Origin: Oscillospiraceae bacterium | GTDB taxonomy: Bacteria; Bacillota; Clostridia; Oscillospirales; Oscillospiraceae | Length of the DNA: 41,553 nt | NCBI GenBank assembly: GCA_017440925.1 | Contig: JAFSAP010000010.1 | Coordinates: 1 to 41,553, forward strand | Direction: 5' to 3' | Shown: positions 31,944 through 39,817 of the stretch, piece by piece | How positions within the stretch are numbered: position 1 is the stretch's first letter | Layout of the letters: every line of letters begins with the position of its first letter | Translations under genes and position numbers: made by a program | Notes under the pieces: model-generated | Told to the model about the DNA's origin: nothing | The model's input: only the letters and a program-made list of their open reading frames with translations | Databases searched by the model: none

Positions 31944-32483
31944 CTATACCCAGAAAATGGTGTCTATGGAAATATCATGGGGTTCGGTTTTAAGCTGGGG
32001 AAGCAGCTGAAAATCATAGCACAGGGCGATGGTAGGGTGGTTTGGCTCCCGGCTTAGAAAACGGTCATAAAAACCGCCGCCGTAGCCCATCCGGTGTCCG
32101 GCGGCATCAAAGGCAAGTCCCGGTATCAGCACCAAAGCGGTCGGGTCATCTGCCACAGGGGAATCTGCCACGGGTTCCGGTGCGCCAAAAGCGCTTGGCT
32201 GAATCCGGCTGAGGTCATCGGTATAAATAAACCGCATCTGTCTGCCATAGCATTTTGGCAGAGCGACCCGTTTCCCGTCGAGCAATGCCTGCCGGAGCAG
32301 CGGCAGGGTTCGGACTTCCTGGTTGAAAGGAAGATAACCGTATATGGTTCCGGCGTTGCGATAGCTTTCCGAATCCAGCACCCTGCGGCACAGGATGACG
32401 CTGCGGCGCTCTATTTCTTCCGCCGGCATGGACTGCTTTTTCTGCCGGATCATACAGCGGAGGTCTTTTTTATACTGCTTCAT
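31944..32483 (-). CDS. 5-formyltetrahydrofolate cyclo-ligase
   Basis: This enzyme converts 5-formyl-THF to 5,10-methenyl-THF using ATP, returning stored folate to one-carbon metabolism. The 179-residue protein has an N-terminal basic helix (MKQYKKDLRCMIRQKK), GYLPFNQEVRTLPLL, VALPKCYGRQMRF, and the signature ALVLIPGLAFDAAGHRMGYG followed by GGFYDRFL. The start at 32483 was preferred because AAAAGG is at a workable distance; an ATG at 32492 is too close to it. The gene begins inside the last codons of the HTH regulator (14-bp overlap). Confidence 0.92.
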   Translation of the reverse strand: MKQYKKDLRCMIRQKKQSMPAEEIERRSVILCRRVLDSESYRNAGTIYGYLPFNQEVRTLPLLRQALLDGKRVALPKCYGRQMRFIYTDDLSRIQPSAFGAPEPVADSPVADDPTALVLIPGLAFDAAGHRMGYGGGFYDRFLSREPNHPTIALCYDFQLLPQLKTEPHDISIDTIFWV

Positions 32484-33123
32484 GGAGGGCATCCTTTTCC
32501 GGACGGAACAGCCGGAACCAGAGGAAAATGGCGATCTCTCCGGGAATACCCAGCAGGAACATTTTCCACATATTGAACCGGAGAAATACCAGCAGTGTGG
32601 TGTAAATGCTCACCAGGAAACCCCACACAATAAAGGAGATCAGCACCCGGTTCCACCGGAAGTCATGCCAGGCAGAGCGCAGGCTCAGCAGAACAATGGC
32701 ATTGATGGGAACGGCATAGAAAAAGGAGATCCAGCTGTTGGGAAGATCAAAAGAGGAGATCACCACAAAAATCAGCAGGGCCACAAACCAGACCAGGGTG
32801 GTGGAGAGACCCTGGATCACATGCTTGTTGGCTTTCCGCCGCAGTGCCTTTTCGGATACCTGGCTCATGGCCTTTTCCAGCTTCCCGGGGTTCCCGGGCA
32901 GCTCATTGGGATCTGCCAGCAGATCATTTACCGTGACGGAAAACAGCTCGGAAAGCTGGATCAGTGTCAGAATATCGGGCATGGATTCGCCCCGCTCCCA
33001 TTTGGAAACGGCCTTATCGGAGTAATTCAGTTTTTCGGCAAGTCCGGCCTGGGTCAGTCCTGCCCGCTTCCGTTGGGATGCAATGTTGGCACCGATCTGG
33101 TATTTCAGCTTTTCGAGATCCAT
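32470..33123 (-). CDS. XRE-type HTH regulator with C-terminal membrane segments
   Basis: A 217-residue protein with an N-terminal Cro/C1 helix-turn-helix (about residues 8-62: GANIASQRKRAGLTQAGLAE, NYSDKAVSKWERGESMPDI) and a linker. Four hydrophobic segments follow from about residue 100 (VWFVALLIFVVISSF, FFYAVPINAIVLLSL, VLISFIVWGFLVSIYTTLL, FLLGIPGEIAIFLWF). Such membrane-tethered XRE regulators are common in Firmicutes, and their signals are mostly unknown. The start was chosen at 33123, with GGAGGA 7 bases upstream. It overlaps the cyclo-ligase gene and heads the operon. What it regulates is not visible. Confidence 0.9.
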   Translation of the reverse strand: MDLEKLKYQIGANIASQRKRAGLTQAGLAEKLNYSDKAVSKWERGESMPDILTLIQLSELFSVTVNDLLADPNELPGNPGKLEKAMSQVSEKALRRKANKHVIQGLSTTLVWFVALLIFVVISSFDLPNSWISFFYAVPINAIVLLSLRSAWHDFRWNRVLISFIVWGFLVSIYTTLLVFLRFNMWKMFLLGIPGEIAIFLWFRLFRPEKDALHEAV

Positions 33124-33179
33124 GTCATTCCTCCAAATATTACTTACTTTCATTTTAACACCGGGAAAGAACCAATGCA

Positions 33180-33214
33180 ACCCAAAATGCGCCGTCCCGA
33201 CAAAGGGACGGCGC
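33180..33214 (-). terminator. Intrinsic terminator of glmM
   Basis: Arms GCGCCGTCCC and GGGACGGCGC (33189-33214) with a 6-base loop; on the minus strand it is followed by ATTTTGGG. It lies 10 bases after the glmM stop codon. Confidence 0.85.
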
Positions 33215-33224
33215 AGAAATTCTT

Positions 33225-34610
33225 TTAAACAGCATGGCCTTTCCGCCGGATAACATCCAGAATGAAGTTTACATAATCATTGCAAATCTCTTCTGTTTCT
33301 GCTTCCACCATGACCCGGATCAACGGTTCAGTGCCGGATTCCCGCACCAGGATCCGTCCGGAATCGCCCAGCTTTCCGGCAATTTCGGAAACAGCAGCCT
33401 GAACGTCAGCATCGTTCTGGGCGGCGGCTTTGTCTGTTACCCGGATGTTTTTCAGCACCTGGGGATAGATGGTCAGCCCTTCGCACAGCTGGCTCATGGT
33501 TTTCTTTTTGGCGATCATCACTTCCATCAATTTTAAGGAGGTGAGGATACCGTCGCCGGTGGAGGCATACTTGGAGAAGATGATGTGTCCGCTTTGCTCA
33601 CCACCCAGGCGGCAGCCGTTTTCCATCATGTATTCGTATACATATTTGTCACCCACGGCGGTTTTGGCGTAGCCGATGCCCAGTTCGTCAAAGGCTTTAT
33701 ACAGGCCGAAGTTACTCATGACAGTGGTGACCACAGTGTTGCCCAGAAGCTTACCCCGTTCCTTCATGTATCGTCCATAGATATACAGAATATGGTCGCC
33801 GGTGATGATATTGCCTTTTTCATCCACACACAGGCACCGGTCAGCATCACCATCGTAGGCAAAGCCTACGTCCAGCCCATTGTCCAGGACGAACCGGCGC
33901 AGAACTTCAATGTGGGTGGAACCGGCATTGGTGTTGATGTTATAGCCGTCAGGATCGGCATTGATGACATAGGTTTTGGCGCCCAGAGCATCGAAAACTG
34001 CTTTGGCAACATTCCAGCTGGCACCGTTGGCACAGTCCAGACCCACCTTGATCCCTTTGAAAGAATACATGCCCAGAGAGATCAGATACCCAATGTAGCG
34101 GTTCCGGCCGGAGACATAGTCCACCGTCCGGCCAATCTGGTCCCGTTTTGCCAGAGGCAGCTCTTCCCAGGTTTTGCCGAAGGCTTCCACAGAGCCGTCC
34201 AGATAAGCTTCGATGAGAGTAATCACGCTTTCATCCATTTTTTCGCCGAAGCTGTTGATGAGCTTGATGCCGTTATCATAGTAGGGATTATGGCTGGCGG
34301 AGATCATGATGCCACAGTCGAAGCTGTCCGTCCGGGTGACATAGGCTACAGAAGGGGTAGTGGTGACATGCAGCAGGTAGGCATCGGCACCGGAAGCCAC
34401 CAGACCGCCAACCAGAGAATATTCAAACATGTAGCTTGAGCGGCGGGTATCCTTGCCGATGACGATCCGGGCGGGGCCGTCGGTACCGCTGCGGCGCTTC
34501 AGCTGCGTATAATACCAGCCCAGAAAACGGCCGACTTTAAAAGCGTGGTCAGCAGTCAGTGTTACATTGGCTTCTCCACGAAAGCCGTCTGTTCCAAAAT
34601 ATTTGCCCAT
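33225..34610 (-). CDS. glmM: Phosphoglucosamine mutase GlmM
   Basis: GlmM interconverts glucosamine-6-phosphate and glucosamine-1-phosphate on the way to UDP-GlcNAc for the cell wall. The 461-residue protein opens KYFGTDGFRGEAN. The phosphoserine loop is MISASHNPYYDNG (S106), the metal loop FAYDGDADRC (D253, D255, D257), the sugar loop GGEQSGHII, and the phosphate-binding loop RESGTEPLIRVM. AAAGGA precedes the ATG. It follows the beta-helix protein gene by only 4 bp, so both arise from the promoter at 35327-35355. Confidence 0.95.
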   Translation of the reverse strand: MGKYFGTDGFRGEANVTLTADHAFKVGRFLGWYYTQLKRRSGTDGPARIVIGKDTRRSSYMFEYSLVGGLVASGADAYLLHVTTTPSVAYVTRTDSFDCGIMISASHNPYYDNGIKLINSFGEKMDESVITLIEAYLDGSVEAFGKTWEELPLAKRDQIGRTVDYVSGRNRYIGYLISLGMYSFKGIKVGLDCANGASWNVAKAVFDALGAKTYVINADPDGYNINTNAGSTHIEVLRRFVLDNGLDVGFAYDGDADRCLCVDEKGNIITGDHILYIYGRYMKERGKLLGNTVVTTVMSNFGLYKAFDELGIGYAKTAVGDKYVYEYMMENGCRLGGEQSGHIIFSKYASTGDGILTSLKLMEVMIAKKKTMSQLCEGLTIYPQVLKNIRVTDKAAAQNDADVQAAVSEIAGKLGDSGRILVRESGTEPLIRVMVEAETEEICNDYVNFILDVIRRKGHAV

Positions 34611-34614
34611 AGGG

Positions 34615-35280
34615 TCAGTCCTTTCCCAATTTCTTCACGACGATGCCGCCGGTTTTCCAGATGCTTTGTGCCGGAACCACACCACGGACACAGGAGGTGG
34701 GATAAATATTACTGTGTTTTCCCACCACAGTGCCGGGATTCAGAACGCTGTTGCAGCCCACCTCCACATAGTCGCCCAGCATGGCACCCATTTTTTTCAG
34801 TCCGGTGGGGATCTGTTCGCTGCCGGATTTGACCACCACGGGTGTCTGGTCTGATTTGACGTTGGAGGTGACACTGCCGGCACCCATATGCGCCTTGTAT
34901 CCCAGAATGCTGTCGCCCACATAGTTGAAGTGGGGTACCTGTACATTATCAAACAGGATCACATTTTTCAGCTCCACAGAATTGCCTACGACGCAGTTAT
35001 CGCCCACCAGGGCGCTGCCCCGGATGAAGGCACAATGCCGTACTTCTGTGCCTGCGCCAATGATACAGGGGGCCCCCAGAAAGGCGGTAGGGGCGATGAC
35101 GGCGGTTTTATGCACCCAGATCTGCGGTGCTATTTCTTCATAATCCGCATTCAACTGCGAACCCAGATCACAGATAAATTCCTGGATTCCTTTCAGGGCC
35201 TGCCAGGGATAGGGGAAGCCGGAGAGCCAGGAGCCAGCCAGTGAATGGGAAAAGTCGAACAGGTCGGTTGTTTTGAGCAT
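34615..35280 (-). CDS. Left-handed beta-helix nucleotidyl/acyltransferase-like protein (GlmU C-terminus-like)
   Basis: A 221-residue protein with hexapeptide repeats (IAPTAFLGAPCIIGAGTEVR, SALVGDNCVVGNSVELKNVI, GDYVEVGCNSVLNPGTVVGK, and more) forming a left-handed beta helix over about residues 60-205. An N-terminal segment of about 55 residues has no nucleotidyltransferase domain. It resembles the beta-helix half of UDP-GlcNAc pyrophosphorylases (the GlmU type). Coupling to glmM 4 bp downstream supports an amino-sugar role: an acetyltransferase step between glucosamine-1-P and GlcNAc-1-P would fit. No catalytic residue can be confirmed by eye, so an acyltransferase of other specificity is possible. 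Confidence 0.8.
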   Translation of the reverse strand: MLKTTDLFDFSHSLAGSWLSGFPYPWQALKGIQEFICDLGSQLNADYEEIAPQIWVHKTAVIAPTAFLGAPCIIGAGTEVRHCAFIRGSALVGDNCVVGNSVELKNVILFDNVQVPHFNYVGDSILGYKAHMGAGSVTSNVKSDQTPVVVKSGSEQIPTGLKKMGAMLGDYVEVGCNSVLNPGTVVGKHSNIYPTSCVRGVVPAQSIWKTGGIVVKKLGKD

Positions 35281-35326
35281 GATTCATCCTCCCTTGGGAC
35301 AAAATTTCATGGGAATCAACCCGTTT

Positions 35327-35355
35327 ACTATACAATGGAGAACCGGCAAAGTCAA
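35327..35355 (-). promoter_or_regulatory. Promoter of the beta-helix protein-glmM operon
   Basis: Minus strand TTGACT (35350-35355), 17-base spacer, TATAGT (35327-35332), about 47 bases upstream of the start codon. Confidence 0.75.
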
Positions 35356-35421
35356 TAAACAAAATGTAAAATGTATAAAAAACGACTTTTTATTTGGCTT
35401 TTTCTATGGTTGCAGGGCAGC

Positions 35422-35452
35422 AAAAACCGGAACGGCAGTCAGCAGTTCCGGT
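35422..35452 (-). terminator. Intrinsic terminator of the BlaI-like gene
   Basis: Arms ACCGGAAC and GTTCCGGT (35426-35452) with an 11-base loop, followed on the minus strand by TTTTTG. Confidence 0.78.
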
Positions 35453-35464
35453 GAAAAGCATATT

Positions 35465-35827
35465 TTATTTTGCTGAGAGCAGTTCTGCAAGCGCCTTTCT
35501 GTCGTCAGCGGTAACTTCTTCCCGCTGGAGCAGGGCAGCAAACAGGCCAACCACCTCAGGCTTATGGCGGTGGGAGAAAATGGTATTGGCAAAATATTCC
35601 TCACGAGTCATAGTGGGAATAAATACACGGCCGTAGGTCTTGATCCGTTTTACAAGGCCAGCTTCCTGGATGGCGCCCTTCTGCAGAAGGCCGTTCAGCA
35701 GAATATGTACAGAACTGTCTTTCCATGTTTTTTCTTCAGAACGGGCCAGCAGGTCAGCGCGGGACATCGGGATGCCGCTTTCCCACATTACGTCCATAAT
35801 TTCCATTTCGCTTTTTGTAAGCTCCAC
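35465..35827 (-). CDS. BlaI/MecI family transcriptional repressor
   Basis: A 120-residue winged-helix repressor of the BlaI/MecI family. The N-terminus MELTKSEMEIMDVMWESGIP and the recognition region RADLLARSEEKTWKDSSVHI, then LLNGLLQKGAI, are typical. In classic systems a BlaR1/MecR1 sensor protease cleaves the repressor when beta-lactams are present; no such gene lies beside it here, so the inducer is unknown. It starts with GTG after AAGGAGGTG. A consensus promoter with an inverted repeat over the -35 box lies upstream, fitting autoregulation. It is flanked by its own terminator and by the LCP gene. Confidence 0.88.
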   Translation of the reverse strand: MELTKSEMEIMDVMWESGIPMSRADLLARSEEKTWKDSSVHILLNGLLQKGAIQEAGLVKRIKTYGRVFIPTMTREEYFANTIFSHRHKPEVVGLFAALLQREEVTADDRKALAELLSAK

Positions 35828-35859
35828 CTGAACACCTCCTTGATATCAAATCCTGCTAC

Positions 35860-35888
35860 ATTATATATCCGTTTACAGAATTTGTCAA
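35860..35888 (-). promoter_or_regulatory. Promoter and possible operator of the BlaI-like gene
   Basis: Minus strand TTGACA (35883-35888), 17-base spacer, TATAAT (35860-35865), a full consensus. The -35 lies within the inverted repeat AGAATT-GACA-AATTCT, a plausible dimer site for autorepression. It differs from the TACA/TGTA boxes described for BlaI/MecI. Confidence 0.8.
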
Positions 35889-36003
35889 TTCTAAATATCG
35901 GAAAATATTATAAATTTTCGACTTTTTTCTTGCAGAAATCGTTTTCGGATGTTGAAAATCTGCTATTTATAAATCGAGAGAATAAGCACAGTCCTTTTGG
36001 CGA

Positions 36004-36031
36004 TAAAAGATCCGCAGCGCAGGCTGCGGAT
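36004..36031 (-). terminator. Intrinsic terminator of the LCP gene
   Basis: Arms ATCCGCAG and CTGCGGAT (36010-36031), 6-base loop, followed on the minus strand by CTTTTATC. Confidence 0.75.
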
Positions 36032-36044
36032 AAGATGACCGTAA

Positions 36045-36974
36045 TTATTCTTCTGCCGACAGAGAATGGGCAAGTTCCTGCCGGATGTTTTCCAGATCTG
36101 CAGTCAATACGGACATGCCCCGGATGGTACTGAAGGTGTACATTCCCTCGGCGGGTACGGTTTGGCTGAAAATGGTACTATCGGAAAGCATGGGCAGCAG
36201 CTTCAGCGTGGTGGAAATGATCTGACGTTTCTCCATATCTGTAGAAAGCATGGGCAAAATGTCCGGGATCACAGAAAGAACGGTGAAAACACTGGCCCCT
36301 TTATAGCTTTTGAGCAGCGCAGAGATGACTTTTCTTTGGCGGCAAGTCCGGCTGAAATCACCGTCATCATCCAGATTTCGGATGCGGGTATAGGCAAGGG
36401 CCTGGCTTCCGCTGAGCAGATGCGTGCCTTCGGTCAGCGTGCCGGGGACAGTCTTGTTGATGGCATCCGCCTCATCCTGCCGCAGTTCAATGGATACGCC
36501 TCCCAGGATATCCAGAACATCGGCAAACTGGCTGAAATCTACCTCCACACATCCATCGATGGAAAGACCGAAGGTTTCCTCCAGTGTCTGCCGCAAAAGC
36601 GGCATGCCGCCATGGGCATAAGCGGCGTTAAGCCGGTTGGCATCATACCCGGGAATGGGAACATAGAGATCCCGCAGAAAAGAGGTCATTACGACCTTCC
36701 GGGAATCCGGATGAAAGGTGCACAGCAGAATGGTGTCGGCACGGGAGACTGTTTCCCCCTCTCTGCGGTCCTGGCCGATCAGCAGAATGTTGGTTGGCGT
36801 ATGGCTGCTGTCCTGGGAATCAGACATGATATCGGAAGCAGATGCTTGGAGGAAAGGAAGGTTTGTTTGCTTCGGACGGTTCTGGAGTCCGTATGATATG
36901 GCTCCCGCGGCCAATACCAGCGTGCAGACAATGGCCAGCATCCTCCGTAATGGGGAGTATGGCTTTTCAGACAT
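36045..36974 (-). CDS. LytR-CpsA-Psr (LCP) family cell-wall ligase
   Basis: LCP enzymes transfer teichoic acid or other polymers from a polyprenyl carrier to peptidoglycan outside the membrane. This 309-residue protein has a membrane anchor (about residues 11-29), a spacer, and the LCP domain from about residue 60. Motifs are NILLIGQDRREGETVSRADT, TILLCTF, MTSFLRDLYVPIPGYDANRL, NAAYAHGGM, LDILGGVSIEL and GSQALAYTRIRNLDDDGDFSRTCRQ (the R-x-R and D-x-D patterns that bind pyrophosphate and metal). Substrate polymer unknown. CAGGAGGC precedes the ATG. Confidence 0.93.
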   Translation of the reverse strand: MSEKPYSPLRRMLAIVCTLVLAAGAISYGLQNRPKQTNLPFLQASASDIMSDSQDSSHTPTNILLIGQDRREGETVSRADTILLCTFHPDSRKVVMTSFLRDLYVPIPGYDANRLNAAYAHGGMPLLRQTLEETFGLSIDGCVEVDFSQFADVLDILGGVSIELRQDEADAINKTVPGTLTEGTHLLSGSQALAYTRIRNLDDDGDFSRTCRQRKVISALLKSYKGASVFTVLSVIPDILPMLSTDMEKRQIISTTLKLLPMLSDSTIFSQTVPAEGMYTFSTIRGMSVLTADLENIRQELAHSLSAEE

Positions 36975-37042
36975 AAAAGCGCCTCCTGAAAAGAAGTATG
37001 CTATAGCCTATGTCCAATCTGTAAAATCATACCCTGGCCACA

Positions 37043-37077
37043 GAAAAAAGGACATGCCGCGCATATGCGGCATGTCC
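37043..37077 (-). terminator. Intrinsic terminator of htrA
   Basis: Arms GGACATGCCGC (37050-37060) and GCGGCATGTCC (37067-37077), then on the minus strand TTTTTTCTG. It is a strong terminator and lies 13 bases past the htrA stop. Confidence 0.92.
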
Positions 37078-37089
37078 TGGTTTTTGCGG

Positions 37090-38586
37090 TTAGCCTCCGA
37101 AATGGCGGCGGAAATAATCGAACCATTCGTCGGGATTGCCCTCACTGGGCATGGGGCCATTTCCTTCGGGAACAGTGGTGGGTTCTTCCTGGGTCTGAGG
37201 CTTTTCATCCAGTGTGATCTCCAGCTCCAGTTCTCCGCCGCTGCGGATCAGCGTAACAGTGGTGGTATCACCGGCTTTGAAGTTCCGCAGTGCCCGGGTG
37301 AGGCTGGTAATGCCGGTGACTTTATGGCCGCCCAGATCGATGATGATATCCTTGGGCTGGATTCCGGCCCGGTCAGCGCTGCCGTCTTTTTCCACGCTCA
37401 TGACATAGGCGCCGGTGGGCAGGCCAAACATGGAAGCGGATTCTTCATCCGTGTTGGATACCGTGATACCCATGTATGCGCCTGTGACGTAGCCATAATC
37501 GATCAGGTCATTGATCATTCCCTTTACATCATCGATGGGAATGGCAAAGCCAATACCCTCAATGGTGGCACCGGAACCGGAGGTGCCGGAATACTTGGCG
37601 GTGGTAACGCCCACCACTTCGCCGTACATGTTAAACAGGGGACCACCGGAGTTGCCGGAGTTGATGGCGGCATCGGTCTGGATCATGCTCATAATACTGC
37701 CCTCGGTAGCCACATCCCGGTCTTTGCCACTGACATAACCGACGGTCTGGGTGGAAGTCAGTTCACCCAGCGGATTACCGATGGCGACCACCATATCGCC
37801 GATGATCAGATTGTCGCTGCTGCCGATGGTAACGGCAGGAAGTCCAGTGGCTTCCACTTTCAGGACGGCAATGTCATTATTGGATTCCGTGCCTACAATA
37901 TTGGCGGGGTACTCGGTTCCGTCATGGGTGATAACGGATACCTCTGTAGCGCCTTCCACCACATGGCAGTTGGTGATGACATAGCCGTTCTCCGTCAGAA
38001 TAAAGCCGGAGCCGGTGGCGGTACCCTCGGTCACGCCATAGTAACTGTTGGACTGGACGGTGGCGGAAATCGCAACAACACTGTCAACATTGGCAGCGTA
38101 TACCTGGCTGGGAGAAAGCAGGTCACCGGTGGCAGTGGCGTTGCCGGGAACAGGGATCACATTGACATTGCTGCGGTCGATCTGCTTTTGAAGATCGTTG
38201 ATCTTCTGGTCAAAGGTGTTGGTCATCTTCTGGGTCTTATTTTCCCAGTGGTTGTTTACCAGTGCGGCTGTAATACCGCAGCTGCCTGCCACCAGGGCAA
38301 TGGCAAGTGTGGCTGCCAGCAGCTTTTTCCAGATGCCCCGGGAGGGTTTCTTTACCTTTCTGGGTTTCTGAGGTTCATACTGGGGTGCATACTGATAGGA
38401 CTGCTGGGGGTTCTGATGGTTCATGACATAGGGAGAATCTGCAAAGGGAGATTCTTTGCGTCCGGCACCGCTGCCATGGTAGGGTGCGGTATTCGGATTC
38501 TCAGCCTGGGGTGCCTCATATGTCTGCCGGGGAGCTGCATTCTGCTCCGGCTGCTGGGGGAAATCATCATGTTCAAAGGTGTTCAT
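37090..38586 (-). CDS. HtrA/DegP-like trypsin-family serine protease with PDZ domain
   Basis: This membrane-anchored quality-control protease has its active domain outside the cell. The 498-residue protein has a cytoplasmic Gln/Pro-rich N-terminus (about 85 residues) and one membrane segment (about 88-111). A short coiled stretch follows, then a trypsin-like domain with the triad in TNCHVV (H208), SNNDIAVL (D238) and NSGNSGGP (S313). The PDZ domain covers about residues 380-465 (GAYVMSVEKDGSADRAGIQP, DIIIDLGGHKVTGI). The C-terminus is Pro/Glu-rich and ends WFDYFRRHFGG. The ATG at 38586 follows GGAGGT. Confidence 0.94.
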   Translation of the reverse strand: MNTFEHDDFPQQPEQNAAPRQTYEAPQAENPNTAPYHGSGAGRKESPFADSPYVMNHQNPQQSYQYAPQYEPQKPRKVKKPSRGIWKKLLAATLAIALVAGSCGITAALVNNHWENKTQKMTNTFDQKINDLQKQIDRSNVNVIPVPGNATATGDLLSPSQVYAANVDSVVAISATVQSNSYYGVTEGTATGSGFILTENGYVITNCHVVEGATEVSVITHDGTEYPANIVGTESNNDIAVLKVEATGLPAVTIGSSDNLIIGDMVVAIGNPLGELTSTQTVGYVSGKDRDVATEGSIMSMIQTDAAINSGNSGGPLFNMYGEVVGVTTAKYSGTSGSGATIEGIGFAIPIDDVKGMINDLIDYGYVTGAYMGITVSNTDEESASMFGLPTGAYVMSVEKDGSADRAGIQPKDIIIDLGGHKVTGITSLTRALRNFKAGDTTTVTLIRSGGELELEITLDEKPQTQEEPTTVPEGNGPMPSEGNPDEWFDYFRRHFGG

Positions 38587-38644
38587 CGTCTTACCTCCAT
38601 TCGGTGTTCTTTGTCCTTAATCATAATGGGGAGATGTGAAAAAA

Positions 38645-38656
38645 ATATGTACATAT
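38645..38656. promoter_or_regulatory. 12-bp palindrome upstream of htrA
   Basis: ATATGTACATAT, perfectly symmetric, about 60-70 bases upstream of the htrA start. It may be a regulator site. No matching -35/-10 pair could be fixed confidently. Confidence 0.3.
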
Positions 38657-38722
38657 GTCGGAAGAAGATTAACTTTTTGGAAATTTCTCACTACCATCAT
38701 ACGCATATCTGATGCCTTCGTC

Positions 38723-38753
38723 AAGAAAAAATGCGGCAGCATCAGCTGCCGCA
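38723..38753 (-). terminator. Intrinsic terminator of the DUF1540 gene
   Basis: Arms TGCGGCAGC and GCTGCCGCA (38732-38753) with loop ATCA, then on the minus strand TTTTTTCTTG. Confidence 0.9.
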
Positions 38754-38765
38754 GATGATGGATCA

Positions 38766-38930
38766 TTACTTCTTGCGGAAAGACATGCAGTCGGTGCACT
38801 GATCCACGGTGGGATTCTTTTCGTGGGTGCCCACACAGATCTTATCCAGGGAGCAGTAGTTCTGATTATCGCAGTGATGGGCACACTGGTGGACGGTGCA
38901 TTCAATGGACTTGTTGGCGTGATCGTTCAT
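38766..38930 (-). CDS. Small Cys-rich DUF1540 protein
   Basis: A 54-residue protein beginning MNDHANKSIECTVHQCAHHC, then DNQNYCSLDKICVGTHEKN and ending VDQCTDCMSFRKK. The Cys pattern (ECxVxxC, C, YCxLxxI, C, TxCxSF) is the DUF1540 signature, common in Clostridia, often as tandem domains and sometimes in spore-related or stress contexts. Eight Cys suggest metal binding. GGAGG precedes the ATG by 8 bases, and a strong terminator follows, so it is a single-gene unit. Function unknown. Confidence 0.88.
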   Translation of the reverse strand: MNDHANKSIECTVHQCAHHCDNQNYCSLDKICVGTHEKNPTVDQCTDCMSFRKK

Positions 38931-39008
38931 AATAAATCCTCCTTAAATTTAGGTTCTGCCTTAGTATGAACACGGAATGCAAAACCATACTGGAAAAACT
39001 TTCAAATG

Positions 39009-39037
39009 TTGCTTTTTGGCGGAATGTATGGTATGCT
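39009..39037 (+). promoter_or_regulatory. Putative promoter of rpe
   Basis: TTGCTT (39009-39014), 17-base spacer, TATGCT (39032-39037), 34 bases before the rpe start codon. Confidence 0.6.
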
Positions 39038-39071
39038 GGCCAAAGAAAACTTGCAGTAAGGAGACAGTGTT

Positions 39072-39725
39072 ATGGCAAAAATTGCACCTTCCATTCTGTC
39101 CGCAGATTTTGCGAATCTGGAACGGGATATTCATGATCTTGAGAAAAACGGAGCTGACTGGGTCCATGTGGATATCATGGACGGTATTTTTGTTCCCAAT
39201 ATTTCTATCGGCATTCCTGTGGTAAAGGCAATTCGTCCTGTTACGGCTTTGCCGCTGGATGTGCACCTGATGATCGACCGGCCGATCCGTTATGTGGAGG
39301 AGTTTATCAAAGCCGGTGCCGACTGGCTGACCATCCATGTGGAAGCAGACCAGCCTCAGAATATACTGGCTGCTCTGGATAAGATCCGGGAGCTTGGCTG
39401 CAAGGCCGCCATTTCTCTGAAGCCCAAAACACCCGCAGAAGCAGCGATCCCTTATCTGGAGAAGTGCGATATGATCTTGGTCATGACGGTGGAGCCGGGC
39501 TTCGGCGGCCAGAAGTTCATGGCGGATATGATGCCCAAAATCAAAAAACTGCGGCAGTTGCTGGACGAGGTGAACCCGGACTGCATTATCGAAGTGGACG
39601 GCGGTGTGGATGCCGTTACCCATGCGGTCTGCAAAGAAAATGGTGCCGAAGTTCTGGTGGCTGGCTCCGCCTATTTCAAGGCAGCAGACCGGGCAGCGTT
39701 TGTAAAAACGGTTCAGATGCAGTAA
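39072..39725 (+). CDS. rpe: Ribulose-phosphate 3-epimerase
   Basis: This enzyme interconverts ribulose-5-P and xylulose-5-P in the pentose phosphate pathway. The 217-residue TIM-barrel protein has SILSADFANL, WVHVDIMDGIFVPNIS (metal His/Asp), DVHLMIDRP, IHVEA, ILVMTVEPGFGGQKFM and IEVDGGVDAVT, with the C-terminal phosphate site VLVAGSAYF. The family MSVNPGFGGQ motif appears as MTVEPGFGGQ. TAAGGAG precedes the ATG. No other pentose-phosphate gene is adjacent. Confidence 0.96.
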   Translation: MAKIAPSILSADFANLERDIHDLEKNGADWVHVDIMDGIFVPNISIGIPVVKAIRPVTALPLDVHLMIDRPIRYVEEFIKAGADWLTIHVEADQPQNILAALDKIRELGCKAAISLKPKTPAEAAIPYLEKCDMILVMTVEPGFGGQKFMADMMPKIKKLRQLLDEVNPDCIIEVDGGVDAVTHAVCKENGAEVLVAGSAYFKAADRAAFVKTVQMQ

Positions 39726-39817
39726 GCGTTGGAATTTACATGAAGTTAGTCTGTCAGTGTTATTGAAAGTCAGAATGGAATCTGTGTATCAACAGAAAAA
39801 TGCAGAGAGGGAATGCT

